DNA of 64,000 bases, taken from contig JAHWDD010000002.1 in NCBI GenBank assembly GCA_023897205.1, positions 4,464,001-4,528,000 on the forward strand, given 5' to 3'. The position numbers were made by a program, and so were the translations under genes. The notes under the pieces were generated by a model. It had not been told where the DNA came from. It ran no database searches and saw only the letters and a list, made by a program, of their open reading frames with translations. The DNA comes from Exophiala sp. HKRS030. Taxonomy: Eukaryota > Ascomycota > Eurotiomycetes > Chaetothyriales > Herpotrichiellaceae. Below are positions 22,729-34,245 of this stretch, in pieces; position 1 is the stretch's first letter; each line of letters opens with the position of its first letter.

Positions 22729-24284
22729 ATGGAAACCACGACGAGCCACCGGCCTTGGGAGTCGGGACCTCCCACGAGCATTCCACAAACTACTCAAACT
22801 CTACCATCGATTGCCTCTTTGACGTCCAAACTCCCCCCTCAGAATACAGACAGAAATCGTCTGGACCTTTCCATTCCACCACCTCAACGAGACTCGGGTA
22901 GTTGGATGACTCCCGGTACCTGTAAGTTCGCTCGCTACTCATGCAGAATGACGGGACAGACCATTAACAATTCTGGGAATAGTATCCGGCTCTTCTGCTC
23001 AATCCGGCAATTCTATGCCATACTTGAATTCGGCACATTCTCCTAACGGACCTGGCCCGTCACCCTACACATCGGACCATCACCCAGCCACTTCGGGAGG
23101 TTACAATCACAGTGGCTCGCACCAGATAAACGGTCTTCCGACACCCACGTCTGAGCAACATCCTAATAGAGGTAGTGGAGACTTTGACGACTCTCGAAGA
23201 GGGAGCGTGACTAACAGCATTCATAACGGTATGAACAATCTCGGGTTGGGGCCAACTTCTCCTTATACCAGCAACAATCAGTCGCAGTCTTCTCTTGTAT
23301 CAGGTTTACAGAGAGAGCGAGGTATTCAAACAAACGGATTTTCGGGGGGCGGTACTCAACGATGTCGGCTGGCTCCATCAACTCATTCTCTTCGGCTCGC
23401 GGTGGACGCAATGGATTTGCAGCGGGCCGTGTGGCGCCTCCCATCCTGGAAAATCCCAAGCAAGAAGTTTACAGCGCAGACATTCCGACTCGTGGTCAGG
23501 CTTATGCGTTTCCTGATCCCGATGCGCCCAGACCACAAGGACGACCCCCGTCAAATTACTCGAGGAGGAACAGTTTCGCGGAATCCTTCACAAGTAGCAT
23601 TTTAACGGTTGAGTCCTCGAGGCTACCACTTGGTCAGCAAGGTAAGCCTAGTCAGGTTGATTGCATTTGGAAAGGCGTTTTGACATAAAACAGAGTTACC
23701 CGAGGCCCATCATCATAGTCTTCAGCACAAGCAGATTGACAGTCTTCGTGGAGACCCAGATTCGCCCAATGGGCAAACCCCTTACAGCCGGACTCCTGAG
23801 CTCCGAGTAACCCACAAGCTTGCTGAACGGAAAAGACGTAGTGAGATGAAAGATTGCTTCGAACAGCTTCGCACGCGTTTACCCCAGGCGCAAAACAACA
23901 AGTCAAGCAAGTGGGAGACGCTTTCTCGAGGTAGGTAACACATCAACTGCAGTCAAGGGATGATACTGACCTGCGCTAGCCATCGATTATATTACAAGCT
24001 TGGAGAATTCCAACAAACAACAACGAATCGATTATGAAAAACAAAGGCATCAGTTGCAAGAGCTTGAAAACAAGATACATGAAATGAGCCAGCAAATGCA
24101 ACGCATGCAGCACCAGGGATCATTTCCACCTCCCCCAAGTGCCTTGCCACAAAATCCCCTCAAATATGGACCCAGTTCTCATTATACCAATAACGTGGAT
24201 TCCTCGAATGAGCCACCACGAACCCTTCCGCCGTTGATGAATGGTGTCATGCAAGGTATTCAGTACTCGGAGGACAGACGATAA
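22729..24284 (+). CDS. Basic helix-loop-helix transcription factor
   Basis: The exons visible are 22729-22921, 22983-23641, 23694-23930 and 23980-24284, with clean GT-AG introns of 61, 52 and 49 bp. The long N-terminal part is rich in Ser, Pro, Gly and Asn. The bHLH domain spans the last splice site: basic helix-1 part [19 protein letters not shown], a loop with NNKSSK, then helix 2 around AIDYITSLE. The H...E...RR residues of the basic region are those that read CACGTG-type E-boxes. A Gln/Met-rich coiled coil ([17 protein letters not shown]) and a Pro-rich tail follow. Within exon 2 the frame changes at 23344-23349, a G6 run. Either one G is missing (464 residues) or an extra intron 23322-23422 with a weak GTATTC donor is used (430 residues). 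Both give consistent downstream frames. The start is the first ATG of the frame and is not proven. Confidence 0.88.
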
Positions 24285-25503
24285 CGAGATTCCTTGAAAT
24301 GTTCAAAGTTTCGGAAGCCGCGCCTTCGGCTGTTCGCACTAGCACTAGCACTTTGCTGTCATTTTTCTGGGGGCTTCGGGCTCTTGCCGGTGAACGCCTT
24401 CTTGCAGCTTGTGTATTTTGTTTTATCAGTGCCGGAGAGGCATATATGTTTGACTGTGTACAGTCACGGAAGTTCGGGCGGTTGGCTAGTCTAATGATAC
24501 CACGGCCACGGGCGTTTGAGTGAATGTTGGATCGGACGTCCTCCCGTTTCATCTGATCTGGCGACAGTGAGAAGGCCAAGAGTTTGTCTCAATTTCTGGG
24601 AATTTAGCTTGTCTAGGTAACTCCTCCGTACAGGTTACTAGAAACTAAAATTATCGAAGCTTGGACCAACCGAGCGTGTACTGTAACTATAACTACCAAT
24701 GAGGCCAGCAGGTCAATCGACCCATCCAAAGTGGAGAGCCTTGTTTCAGCCTTGGTACTTCAACTTCTCATCGGCGTCACGTGAGGTGGATACGATTCGA
24801 GGACAGGACTTTACTCTAAACATCAACGCGCGCGTATTTCGTTCCATCTTTCATATTCAGCCAGTCATCGCCGGCAATGTCCTGGCCGGCAAGACGTCCT
24901 GAAATAGGCCTCGACGCCTCGACCAACTCATGCTTCGCTTTCTGGAAAGGCAATGGTGGTAAATCTAACCACTTGTTCCACCAAGACTCCCCCAAGCCGC
25001 GGACAACGTGGAACCTCGAAATGCCAGGTAACCTGATGGCATAGATGAAACCAAACATTACTCTATAAAGAACAGGATCAGGCAATAAATCCACAACCAG
25101 CACGAATGCGCGTTGGTACGACCTATTGAACCTAACCTACTTTCATATTCTGCCATCGCTCCATCTAGCGATGAATACACTTCACTTAGAATGAACTGAT
25201 CATTCCAACCTTGGTTGATTTTCCTATGTTTTTCCTATCCTGTTCAATCTCTTCCATTGCAATTCCATTTTGTTATTCTATCTTGCAATACTGACGAATA
25301 TTTCTGCAAACATCTGGAGCCAACACTAATAAAGATAAACGACCCAAGTGTACCTGCTATTGAGATCGACAGCTTCTACCCACTTCAACTCATCACACCC
25401 TTCCAAGATAAACTCGATTTGCCGTCCAAAGCCACATGAACTGGAGTGTCTCTGCCACATCTAACAATCTCGGCCTCTGAGAGCTTCATAGATCACTACT
25501 ACG
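24285..25503. other. Spacer
   Basis: No supported gene. A minus-strand open frame (about 25056 to 24816, starting MFGFIYAIRLPGISRF) reads somewhat like protein but has no recognisable family, so it is not annotated. A CACGTG lies near 24779. Confidence 0.4.
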
Positions 25504-28500
25504 ATGGTCGCTAGCTTTGCTCCTCCCGTCGCCTACGCGAGTGCTCAGCGCGACAACACCAAGTCCAGCCCTGTTTTCCCAATGTCATCCCCACCGATCG
25601 AACCACACACAATGTTTAAACCCAGCAATAGCAATTCGACTCTGCCTTCGAGGCCACCATTTCTCAAGACAGAAACCTTTACTTCCGCGTTATCAGACAA
25701 TGACACCGGTGAATCATCTAGCAACGAGGATGAATTTCATTTGGAAAGATACAGTAAAGCCCCTCCAGCGGTAAAGCGTACCTTTTCCCGGCGCCGGAGA
25801 CAGGCTGGTAATGAGAGGCTCGAAAAAGATCGACCAGGTCTCAACATCGTGACTGATTTCACTATCTCTCCAAGGCGTGCTCGTATGCATGGTCTTGTCG
25901 TGGATAAAGTACAATCTCAAAAGCCTCGAATGAGGCAGAAATACGCCGCATCCGTTGTGTCCGCCAAGGCAGAACACCTCAGACACTCCGGACTGTTTAC
26001 GCCTACTGCTCTTCCACATAACCAACACAACACCGAGAAGGAAGGACTAGATCTGGTATCAGCCTCGGCCCGGGATAAGGCATCGAGAAGACCACGAGAT
26101 CAGAAGAGTACAAGAGGCCTTCCAGAGCTACAAATACCTGACCATAAAACACGCAATGATATCCAGGGGCACGACTCTATGCAGACGAATGATCAGCATC
26201 TTCCCTCAAGCCATGCCCTAAACACTCCGGACAACAGTCTGAGTGCGAGACATGCATACTCTCCGGGATCTCAGTCAATAATGATAGGGATTAGCGTTCA
26301 AGAACACGAAGCAGGAGCACATGCCTTGCACAATCAACCTGTTAGCACTCTCACAACACCAACGCCTCTCACGCCCCAAATCGTCGTTAGCCCGGCGAAT
26401 ATGGTGGAGAAGGGATCGAATCACAACGCTTTGGCTAAAACCCAAGGGGTTGAAGCTCCGACAGATATGCGCCCAAAGACTGAGAAGTCGACCATCCGCA
26501 GTGGACATTTGCCTTCGCCAGGGGTACCAGACGAGGTTATCAAATCGACAAAAGCATCATCCAAACGAAACGGTGCACACCTTACGCCAGCGAGCGCCTC
26601 TGAAACAGAAACTATCTACATCGATGACATGAGTGACGACGAGAATAGCTTCAAAGAAAGGCGCAGCTCAAGAAGATTTTCATCTGAGAGCAGAGAGCAG
26701 ATACTGGGCTCGTCACCCCAAGAAACGGCTCGCCATAAATCGCAAGGTTGGTGGAATCTCATGCTCTCACCGATGCTCTCGAGGAAAGGCACAATTAAAA
26801 GTCTTGCAACACAAACTTCAGCAACGCCGCCACTTCCATCCCTTCCATATCAAGTAGACATTCCGCGAGGCCGCTTCGCCCCCCCTGAAACTTCGGACTC
26901 CCCTGAAACGCCAAGAAGACAAGGACTGGCGAGTGCTAGAGCAAGCATTTGGTCTCGGTGGACAACGTGGGAGAAGGCCCGTGATGGGGTTTCGCCCGAA
27001 GACGAGAAGAATCCAATCTCGTTTGTGGATAAGGTGCAAGCACTTCCTCCTCAGGCCGCTAACAACATGACTCACGGCTTGAATCGGGACGACTGGGGAA
27101 ATGGCACTGCCGCTGAATACTACCACGCCTGTGCCGTTGACCAGGTTAAGGGCATTCAATATTTCGAATGTGAAAACCACTCATGTAAAGAACAATTGCC
27201 TAGATTCCGGTCGGTATCTGCTGGAGTAAGGACTGACGCAGAAGTCCCGGTTGACGAGGCCATGCGCTCGAACCCTGGCTATTACCACCAAGAGGAATCA
27301 ATCGACTCTCGGGATCCGGCGCCTCGCATGGCCAGTGAGGCAGAAGCGCAGATCGAACCAGGATCCCTGTCACCCCACAGTCCACAGACAAACGCAGTGA
27401 CAATGGCCAACACAAAATCGGAAACAGTGACAAACGGGCCAGCATCTACTGTTCCAGCGGTGACATCGGCGGAGCAAGCATCAGGAGCGCCTCCAACTTC
27501 ATTAGCGGCTGTAGAGCCATCTGTTGAAAGAAAGCTCTCAAATAATGCCCGTTCCAAAATTTTAACAAGCCTTCCGACAAGTCAAACGCCGGTTGCAGTG
27601 CCTTCGCCGGGTCCCATCTCACCGGCCATGCAACAGTCTATGGCCTCACATGGTGCAGTGCCACTCACAGATGTCATTCCCGACAAGGAAACACACCGCG
27701 GCTTGGGTTCGACATCTCAGGGACAAACAGTCCCTTGGGCTCAAACGCAACCAGCTGTAGTGACCATACACAATTACACTCAGCCTAATGATGGTGCTTC
27801 TCAGAATGAATCAATCACCCCCTCTGTCCCGAATACTTCAGAACAACCTGCCAAACCAAAGCTCACAATTACAACAACTACAAATCCACGTTCGATCTCT
27901 CCAGAAAGCCCTGAAGACGGGGCTTCTCCGAAGAAATCTCCCGAGAAAAGCAAAGAGAAGCGCAACTGGTTGTCCAAGATGAGTTGTTTCAAGCGCAAGG
28001 AGAAGCAAGAACAAGACCCTGCAAAAAGGAAGAAACGTCGCTGGGCGTGGTTCATTAGTATTCTTCTGTTCCTCATTGTAGTCGCATGTATCTTGCTCGC
28101 CACACTTCTGACACGAGCTGGAGATGGCACGCCTGTCCAAAACCAATGGCTGAACCTTACCGGATATCCTCCCATGCCGACTGGGATATCAACCATTGCG
28201 AGACCAGACCTGGTGAAACAGCAAAATCAGTGTGTCGCACCGACCACATTGTGGAGTTGTTCCCTTCCCAAGGAGAATCAAGCAGAAGTGGTGCCCAATT
28301 CGCCCGATCAACCCAATTTTCGGTTCCAGATTGCTTTCCAGAACGGGACCGTACCGTCGAATATGACCATTCCGGTATCGACGCCAACGAAACGGGCACT
28401 ATCACTGACCAGGCGCATCAGTAATCCATTTACGAGCGATTTATTTGAGCCAAATCCGGCACCACCGAGTCGAGCTGACCAGCTGTTCATGGGTAACACG

Positions 28501-29325
28501 ACTGACAATATCACCAAACCTTTTGATGGGGAGAAAACGCCATTCTTTATCACCTTCATGCCGGCATTTCCTGTTGATCCATCAGACTTGACAACCAATA
28601 CGTCGACTGCGTCGTCTCGACTACGTCGGAGGCAAGACAACAGCTCCACAATTGAACTGCCTGCGCCTGATATTCTGGACGATGGGAGTGCAGCCCCGGC
28701 GAATCTGCTTCCGACTTCACCATATCCAGCAGCACAGCCCATCAGGTTATACAATCGTGGCTTGGAGGATGAGCACTATGGGTTCTACATGTATTATGAC
28801 AAGTCCATATTCATGCGATCTCGAGCTCCAATTGATGTCGATGCCTTCGCCAACAACAGTGGGATCGATCCTGAGGATGAATCCGGCGGATCAAGCAGAG
28901 ACCAAGCCAGTCTGCGATGTACCTTCAGCCAAAGTCGGTTCATGGTCAAGATCTGGACGAATCCGCTTCATGGCGCAACGCTCCTAGTCCCATTGTCCGG
29001 CAGCAATGAGACGACAGAAACAACGAATTCAGCCACGAACTTCATCAGGCCGGGGTCATTTCCCTATCCGGCAACGATAAGCATTGACAGGCATGGCGGC
29101 AATGTGAACAAAAAGGGAGCCTATTGCTATGGCGTTGATGAGTTGCAGGTGATTCAGAAAGATGTCAAGAGTTTGATTCCAGAATTACGAGGGTTTGGTG
29201 GGCCAGGCTTAGTCAATCCTGCACCAAGTCTGATCAATGGAACAGGGGAAGGCTTTGACCAAACTGCTGGCGGCATCGATGGTGGTTTAGGAGGCTGCGA
29301 ATGTACCTGGCAGAATTGGAATTAA
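25504..29325 (+). CDS. Large single-pass membrane protein of unknown function, fungal
   Basis: An intronless 1,273-residue protein. Residues 1-820 are low-complexity and charged, rich in Ser, Pro and Thr, with many basic patches, and are probably disordered and cytoplasmic. A Lys/Arg-rich stretch (KRKEKQEQDPAKRKKRRW) leads into one strong transmembrane helix at about 847-869, and the positive charge before it argues for N-terminus-in topology. The roughly 400-residue C-terminal part contains many N-x-S/T sites (for example LNLTGYPP, PSNMTIP, MGNTTDNIT), fitting a secreted or lumenal glycosylated domain. It has recurring motifs such as LWSCSLPK, RLYNRGLEDEHYGFYMYYD and a Cys-rich end GGCECTWQNWN. 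I believe similar proteins occur across Pezizomycotina, some under the doubtful label 'glycoprotease family protein', but I see no protease motif. The function is unknown; a surface sensor or cell-wall-facing role is only a guess. Confidence 0.85.
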   Translation: MVASFAPPVAYASAQRDNTKSSPVFPMSSPPIEPHTMFKPSNSNSTLPSRPPFLKTETFTSALSDNDTGESSSNEDEFHLERYSKAPPAVKRTFSRRRRQAGNERLEKDRPGLNIVTDFTISPRRARMHGLVVDKVQSQKPRMRQKYAASVVSAKAEHLRHSGLFTPTALPHNQHNTEKEGLDLVSASARDKASRRPRDQKSTRGLPELQIPDHKTRNDIQGHDSMQTNDQHLPSSHALNTPDNSLSARHAYSPGSQSIMIGISVQEHEAGAHALHNQPVSTLTTPTPLTPQIVVSPANMVEKGSNHNALAKTQGVEAPTDMRPKTEKSTIRSGHLPSPGVPDEVIKSTKASSKRNGAHLTPASASETETIYIDDMSDDENSFKERRSSRRFSSESREQILGSSPQETARHKSQGWWNLMLSPMLSRKGTIKSLATQTSATPPLPSLPYQVDIPRGRFAPPETSDSPETPRRQGLASARASIWSRWTTWEKARDGVSPEDEKNPISFVDKVQALPPQAANNMTHGLNRDDWGNGTAAEYYHACAVDQVKGIQYFECENHSCKEQLPRFRSVSAGVRTDAEVPVDEAMRSNPGYYHQEESIDSRDPAPRMASEAEAQIEPGSLSPHSPQTNAVTMANTKSETVTNGPASTVPAVTSAEQASGAPPTSLAAVEPSVERKLSNNARSKILTSLPTSQTPVAVPSPGPISPAMQQSMASHGAVPLTDVIPDKETHRGLGSTSQGQTVPWAQTQPAVVTIHNYTQPNDGASQNESITPSVPNTSEQPAKPKLTITTTTNPRSISPESPEDGASPKKSPEKSKEKRNWLSKMSCFKRKEKQEQDPAKRKKRRWAWFISILLFLIVVACILLATLLTRAGDGTPVQNQWLNLTGYPPMPTGISTIARPDLVKQQNQCVAPTTLWSCSLPKENQAEVVPNSPDQPNFRFQIAFQNGTVPSNMTIPVSTPTKRALSLTRRISNPFTSDLFEPNPAPPSRADQLFMGNTTDNITKPFDGEKTPFFITFMPAFPVDPSDLTTNTSTASSRLRRRQDNSSTIELPAPDILDDGSAAPANLLPTSPYPAAQPIRLYNRGLEDEHYGFYMYYDKSIFMRSRAPIDVDAFANNSGIDPEDESGGSSRDQASLRCTFSQSRFMVKIWTNPLHGATLLVPLSGSNETTETTNSATNFIRPGSFPYPATISIDRHGGNVNKKGAYCYGVDELQVIQKDVKSLIPELRGFGGPGLVNPAPSLINGTGEGFDQTAGGIDGGLGGCECTWQNWN

Positions 29326-30386
29326 TTGAATGAGCGGCAAGACGTGATTCTCTGGGTCGGAAGCGTGATTCTACCCTTGAAGTGGAACAGTATGTGGAGG
29401 CGTTTTTGTTTTTGGGGCTGGTTGGGCTAAGGAGTGCGGTTCGTCTCAGGCGATGGCCAAATGGCTATATCATGAGCTGGTCTCTATAAGTACATAGATT
29501 AGGTAATACAAAAGTTCACGGAGACACGCAAGCTTATTTGTCTGTGACGATCTTACATGTTAAGCCGCTCGTCTGTACCTGGACGTGATTTTATTGCTCT
29601 GAATATTGCTCGGTCACTTTCCCTTGAACCGGACAACGAGATTGCTGCTTTTGACCGTCCAACACGGTGTCGTCATCCTTTCTGAACTGAAATTGGAATC
29701 CTTGGACCCTTGATCAAGGTTTTCCCCAGATCCGGCCAAAGCGCGACTTTACCACATTGGGACTAGCCCGAGGCTCAAACCCAACGCATGACTACAATTA
29801 ATCATTTTTGGCCACTCGTTGGATTTCTCTTTCGTAACAACTGCCTCGTCTGTGACCTTTGATTTTTGCACATTCATCCATTCTTCGTTGTTTTTGTCAT
29901 GGTACCTGGGCCGGAGCAACAGCATGCTTGCGACGTGCTTGTGGAGACGGATCGCTCGCGCTGCTTTTGCGTCCCGATTTCTATGGCATTTTCATCATAC
30001 AGCGGAGATGCTGTGAACAGTCGATATTCTCATTACGGCATTGTTCAATGACGAATGCTTTCGCCTTTTCCATCAATGTCACTGTCTCCTTCTTGATGTT
30101 GTCCATATGTCTCGGACGATGGCCGATCCTGAATGTAGGTTTCGTGGGATTTGAGGAGTCGTCAACTGTCATCCTCACCTTTATCCCTCTTCTTTGAGCC
30201 GGCGCTTCGCCTATACGTAAGTCCATCGAATTCCTGTCCTCGTATTTGGACAATACTTCACCCGGGTCTTTTGCTCTATATCGCCGTGCCACTACTTTGT
30301 TACCTTTTCATTTCTGAGGACTTGTTACTACCATTGCACTGGGCAAGCAAGGTCATTCTCGACTATCGTCGTTCCATTCTCGAATC
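29326..30386. other. Spacer with the HPP gene promoter
   Basis: No supported gene. A 103-codon minus-strand frame (29981-30292) has no domain and no splice context and is left out. C/T-rich sequence from about 30180 to 30386 fits a leader of the next gene. Confidence 0.45.
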
Positions 30387-31562
30387 ATGTCACCGTCCGC
30401 GACAGCAGATGCTAGGATCAAACACGAGGCTATGAGCTCCTCTCCTCGTGTCTCGCAAAAACTACCAGTCCCTTTCGATATAGACACCTATCTCAACCCG
30501 TACATTCCCAGAACACCATTTCATCTATTGCCGATCTTTATATCTCATTTCTTTGGCTACCGACCACCTCGCGAGGGCCACCAGCAATCCTCGTCCCTAT
30601 TACGACGCTTTCACAATACAGTCACATATACGTCAATATTTGTCGGAACGTTTTGTGGGCTAGCAATAATCGAAAATGTCTTCCTTGCCCTCCCACCATT
30701 ATCTGGTCACGCGGTCCCGATCATCATAGCTTCATTTGGTGCGGCTGCTATCCTCGAGTACAATACTATTGAGTCTCCGTTAGCCCAGCCGAGAAATTTA
30801 GTCTTGGGGCATTTTCTCTCAGCCGTCGTCGCTGTGAGCGTGACCAAGTTGTTCGAGCACCTACCTACCGCCCGATTCGATGATTTAAGATGGCTGGCTG
30901 GTGCTATATCTGTCGGTGCTGCAAGTATGTTGATGAGTGCCACTAAGACTGTTCATCCTCCGGCCGGAGCGACCGCGTTATTGGCTGCAACCAACGTAGA
31001 GATCCAGGTGCTGGGTTGGTGGCTTTTGCCCCTTGTGCTCCTGGCCTCGGGTTTGATGCTTGTCAGCGCCATGCTGCTCAACAACCTTGCAGGTCGACGA
31101 TATCCTGTTTACTGGTGGACACCTGTGGACTTGAAAACATTAAGAGAAGAACGACGCAGAGCAAAGACCAGCAAGACAGACAGCGACGTCGAGAAACTTG
31201 ATTCACCTACCCCTCCTACTTCTATTCCCGACACAGCAGAAGCCGCCAAGCAAGAAGACGCATTGTCAGACGAAGACACAGAAGCTGGTTCTGAAAATGG
31301 AGCTGATCTACGCAAATCGAGTACCCGTAACACACGGCTTGGCCGGTCGATATCTTACAGCTCGACATCACGGGTTCCCCACCGCCACACATCATCGTCT
31401 CGACGTTCAAACCGAGACGGTCAGCATGAAGCTGCAGAAAGCGACCAGGGCGACCGGATCATCATCTCGCGTGACCAGATTGTTGTACCTGAGTGGCTCG
31501 AGTTAAACGATTGGGAGGATGAGGTTTTGAGGATCCTGATGGAGAGGTTGCGTGACTCATGA
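30387..31562 (+). CDS. HPP-family integral membrane protein
   Basis: An intronless 391-residue protein with the HPP domain, named for the His-Pro-Pro motif seen here as TVHPPAGATA (His190-Pro191-Pro192). Four to five hydrophobic helices fall between about residues 80 and 235: TSIFVGTFCGLAIIENVFLA, VPIIIASFGAAAILEY, LGHFLSAVVAVSVTKLF, AGAISVGAASMLMSA and LLPLVLLASGLMLVSAMLL. A long charged, Ser-rich cytoplasmic tail (about 255-390) carries acidic patches and ends in a helical WLELNDWEDEVLRILMERL. Plant and cyanobacterial HPP proteins transport nitrite; fungal members are not characterised to my knowledge, so transport of a small anion is only a possibility. The start ATG at 30387 is followed by another at 30432; either would leave the domain intact. 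Confidence 0.9.
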   Translation: MSPSATADARIKHEAMSSSPRVSQKLPVPFDIDTYLNPYIPRTPFHLLPIFISHFFGYRPPREGHQQSSSLLRRFHNTVTYTSIFVGTFCGLAIIENVFLALPPLSGHAVPIIIASFGAAAILEYNTIESPLAQPRNLVLGHFLSAVVAVSVTKLFEHLPTARFDDLRWLAGAISVGAASMLMSATKTVHPPAGATALLAATNVEIQVLGWWLLPLVLLASGLMLVSAMLLNNLAGRRYPVYWWTPVDLKTLREERRRAKTSKTDSDVEKLDSPTPPTSIPDTAEAAKQEDALSDEDTEAGSENGADLRKSSTRNTRLGRSISYSSTSRVPHRHTSSSRRSNRDGQHEAAESDQGDRIIISRDQIVVPEWLELNDWEDEVLRILMERLRDS

Positions 31563-34245
31563 CAGGATCTTAGCGTGAAGGAGTTTTAGTAGACGATCGA
31601 TGAATGGAGTTTTTCTAGTCACTGGCATATATGATCATTTGATAAGTTAGCGTTGGCGGAGATGCTACCTAGAAGGACGAGCACCCATGGCACTGATATT
31701 CAGTACTACCTAGAGATATCCACAGCAACAAAACATGCCACATAATTAATTTATGCCAAACCCATAGTCTGTCTATGAGTCGTCCGCCTCTTCCCTTCGA
31801 GCTTTCATTCCCCTATGTCGCTACTAAGTAGTAGCAAGCTCTTCGGGCAAACAAGGCATGATATACTGTATGCAAAGCACGTCATGGTAGGTACTTAGTA
31901 CTAGTACTTAGTACTTCTCTCATTCATGCATCCTAACATGCTAGATCGGATCGCTCTGAGAAAAAAGATGTCACATTCAATTCAATCACTGGTCTAACAA
32001 ACCACTGCGTCGACAGACACGTTCGGCCGGTGGCTCAAAGAGCCAGTACTTAGGATAGACGCCACGCTGGTGCTCCGATACTTACTTAGTATCTGTGGAG
32101 TTCAGTAATGCTTACTTATTTTGCTCGTTAGTACTTTGGTAAATTCAAGTGTCGATTCGGGTATGAATCTACTAAGTATCTGTTGAAAGGAAATACTTAC
32201 TTCTTACATGCATGGCTGACGTATTCCCACGATGAGAATCTCCACTTGGGATTTGTTGAAGTGCCAGTGGTTTCAATCTAATGCTCATTTATTCCTTCGT
32301 ATAAAGTACTAAGTACTAGTATTATGTGTAACATTATCAGTCTGGTACTAGTACTTAGTATTTCTCATACATCTGGGCTCTTCGATACCTCTACTTAATC
32401 GCCTTGCAGGCGAGTATAATGGTTTCGTGATCTTGTCATATAAAGTACTATGTATCACACTTTCTGTGAGGATAACGAAACTCATGATACGAAGAGGTCA
32501 CTATTACTAGTACTTAGTACTTACTAGTAATTGCTAGTGCTATATTAATGGGACAACAGCTCAGAACCTAGAAACGAGATCGGACCTGCATTTGTATAAG
32601 GGTGTCTGAGAATATGCCTTGCTGCGTAGTCAGAGACCGAGTGTTGTCTAGCCAAGTACTTAAGTACCCACTCGGGGCGATATATATGATTTTATTTAGG
32701 AACTCATAATATTAGAATAGCTCTATAATGTGATACTAGATAGGATATTGTAGTAACACATCTAATACTTCAATACCTTTGTAAGGCTCTTACGATTCTA
32801 GAGCATACCCTAGATTTATACTTATTTATGCCCTAAGTCCCCTGCTAGTAAGTATTTGGCCACAGATAATACAGAGCTACGTTGGTAACGTCTCGAAATA
32901 CTTACTAGTATACTTAAAGTCATTGTACTATCGTGGAGAACCACACTTGTAGCTATAACTTCAGCTTGGAATATTCCTTCGTGGCCTATACTACAATATA
33001 AATTGACAAGGTCGAAGACAGTCGACAGCCTGTTGTTAGTCTAGTCATTATAATAATTACATATCCCGGAAGATACCATATCGATTTGACCATTAGTACA
33101 ATTTCACTTTCACCGGGGCTCTAACGCGCCATTCAAACCACTGGATTTGGCCTAGTGTAAAAGTCTAAGTACCCGCCTTGCATAGTTTGTGTCGCAACGA
33201 CAGATAAGCAGGCGATAGGGAAAGAAAGAATAGCATAGATCGTAAAATCTTTAGATCGAGACAAAAGAAAGGCGGGAACAAGACTTGAAGTTATTTAGGT
33301 GAGCAATATACTTAGCAGTATAGAATCAGTAACGATTTCATAGAGTAAACGCCGCCTCTTTCCCTCTTCCTCTATTGATCACCTAGACAGTCATATCCTT
33401 CATCTCTCTACATAAGTAAGTACTAAGTACTTAGTAGTTTGTATTTGTTGTAAGTGCTGCTACTCGAGACTTGCACTGTTATATATGACACAATGAATAG
33501 TGTTTCATAACCTTTCTACTGGATGGTCTTAGTTACTAAAGTCCCGTATAGATACTATAGTTCTTAGTACCTGCTAGTACTAGTACTTATCCGGGGATTG
33601 TATGCAAAGCCATTTGGAACAATGGCCAAGTTCCGTATAACGCCTGATGTCGAAAATATTGTCTTGATAGAATTCACAAGCATTAGTAATAGCTACGACG
33701 TATGCTTGCATAAATGACGAACGCCTTGTTAGTATTTCGTGACTATTTGAGAAGTTAATCCTACACTAGATCTTTGTCTTAGGCTTGGGTGGATTCTAGT
33801 GTTGGCAAGCGGTGGTCGAGCCCCGTGTTGCTCTTGCTAGTGAAGAGGTATTTAAGGACGATTTATGTTCTTGACCAGCAAGTGCTCAGGTACTTAGTAG
33901 TAAAGATTGATACGTTACTATTACTCTCTGTTGCTCGATTTTAGATGTGGTTAATACTACTGGTATTTAGTATGCACAAAATTCGAATATCGACCCGTTC
34001 TTTGTGGCTCACGGGGTGAGAGGTCCGCGGAGGATTCTTGTGGGCTACAAACAAGATCATATCGATCATGGTAAATTCTGAAGCGTTCCTACTTCGTAGT
34101 TGAATTCTTTCCGGGTATTGCAAACTCGATCGCAGGTAGAATAATGTTTATCTGTGCATTCAGCGGAGCTCACAAGGTCTGTCAATCCGTCAAGCCCCTA
34201 CAATCCAGTCGAATCATCCTCGTGGCAAGCCCTTCTCAGGGCGGT
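31563..34245. other. AT-rich, stop-dense island
   Basis: About 2.4 kb (31563-33940) contains no open frame of 60 codons on either strand, unlike every other stretch of the window of this size. Base composition is visibly richer in A and T than the flanks. It is crowded with AGTACT-centred words, including eight exact GTACTTAGTA/TACTAAGTAC copies. No transposase, reverse transcriptase or long terminal repeat is recognisable. A heavily mutated mobile element (RIP-like decay) or a structural region such as a replication or chromatin element are both possible. Confidence 0.6.
31891..33899. repeat. Dispersed palindrome-cored repeat GTACTTAGTA
   Basis: Exact copies start at 31891, 31904, 32351, 32510, 33427 and 33890 on the plus strand, and as TACTAAGTAC at 32307 and 33421. 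Near copies surround them (for example near 32050, 32090, 33565 and 33590), often joined by CTAGTACT. At 33421-33436 a forward and a reverse copy overlap around one AGTAC. I did not find the exact 10-mer elsewhere in the window. Confidence 0.85.

Noticed and set aside
24816..25103. Minus-strand frame reading MFGFIYAIRLPGISRF and onward
   Set aside because: It looks mildly protein-like but has no family, no splice context and mixed third-position use; too weak to annotate.
31563..34245. Recognisable transposon
   Set aside because: No transposase or reverse transcriptase frame, long terminal repeat or terminal inverted repeat could be found by eye; only short motif repeats are present.
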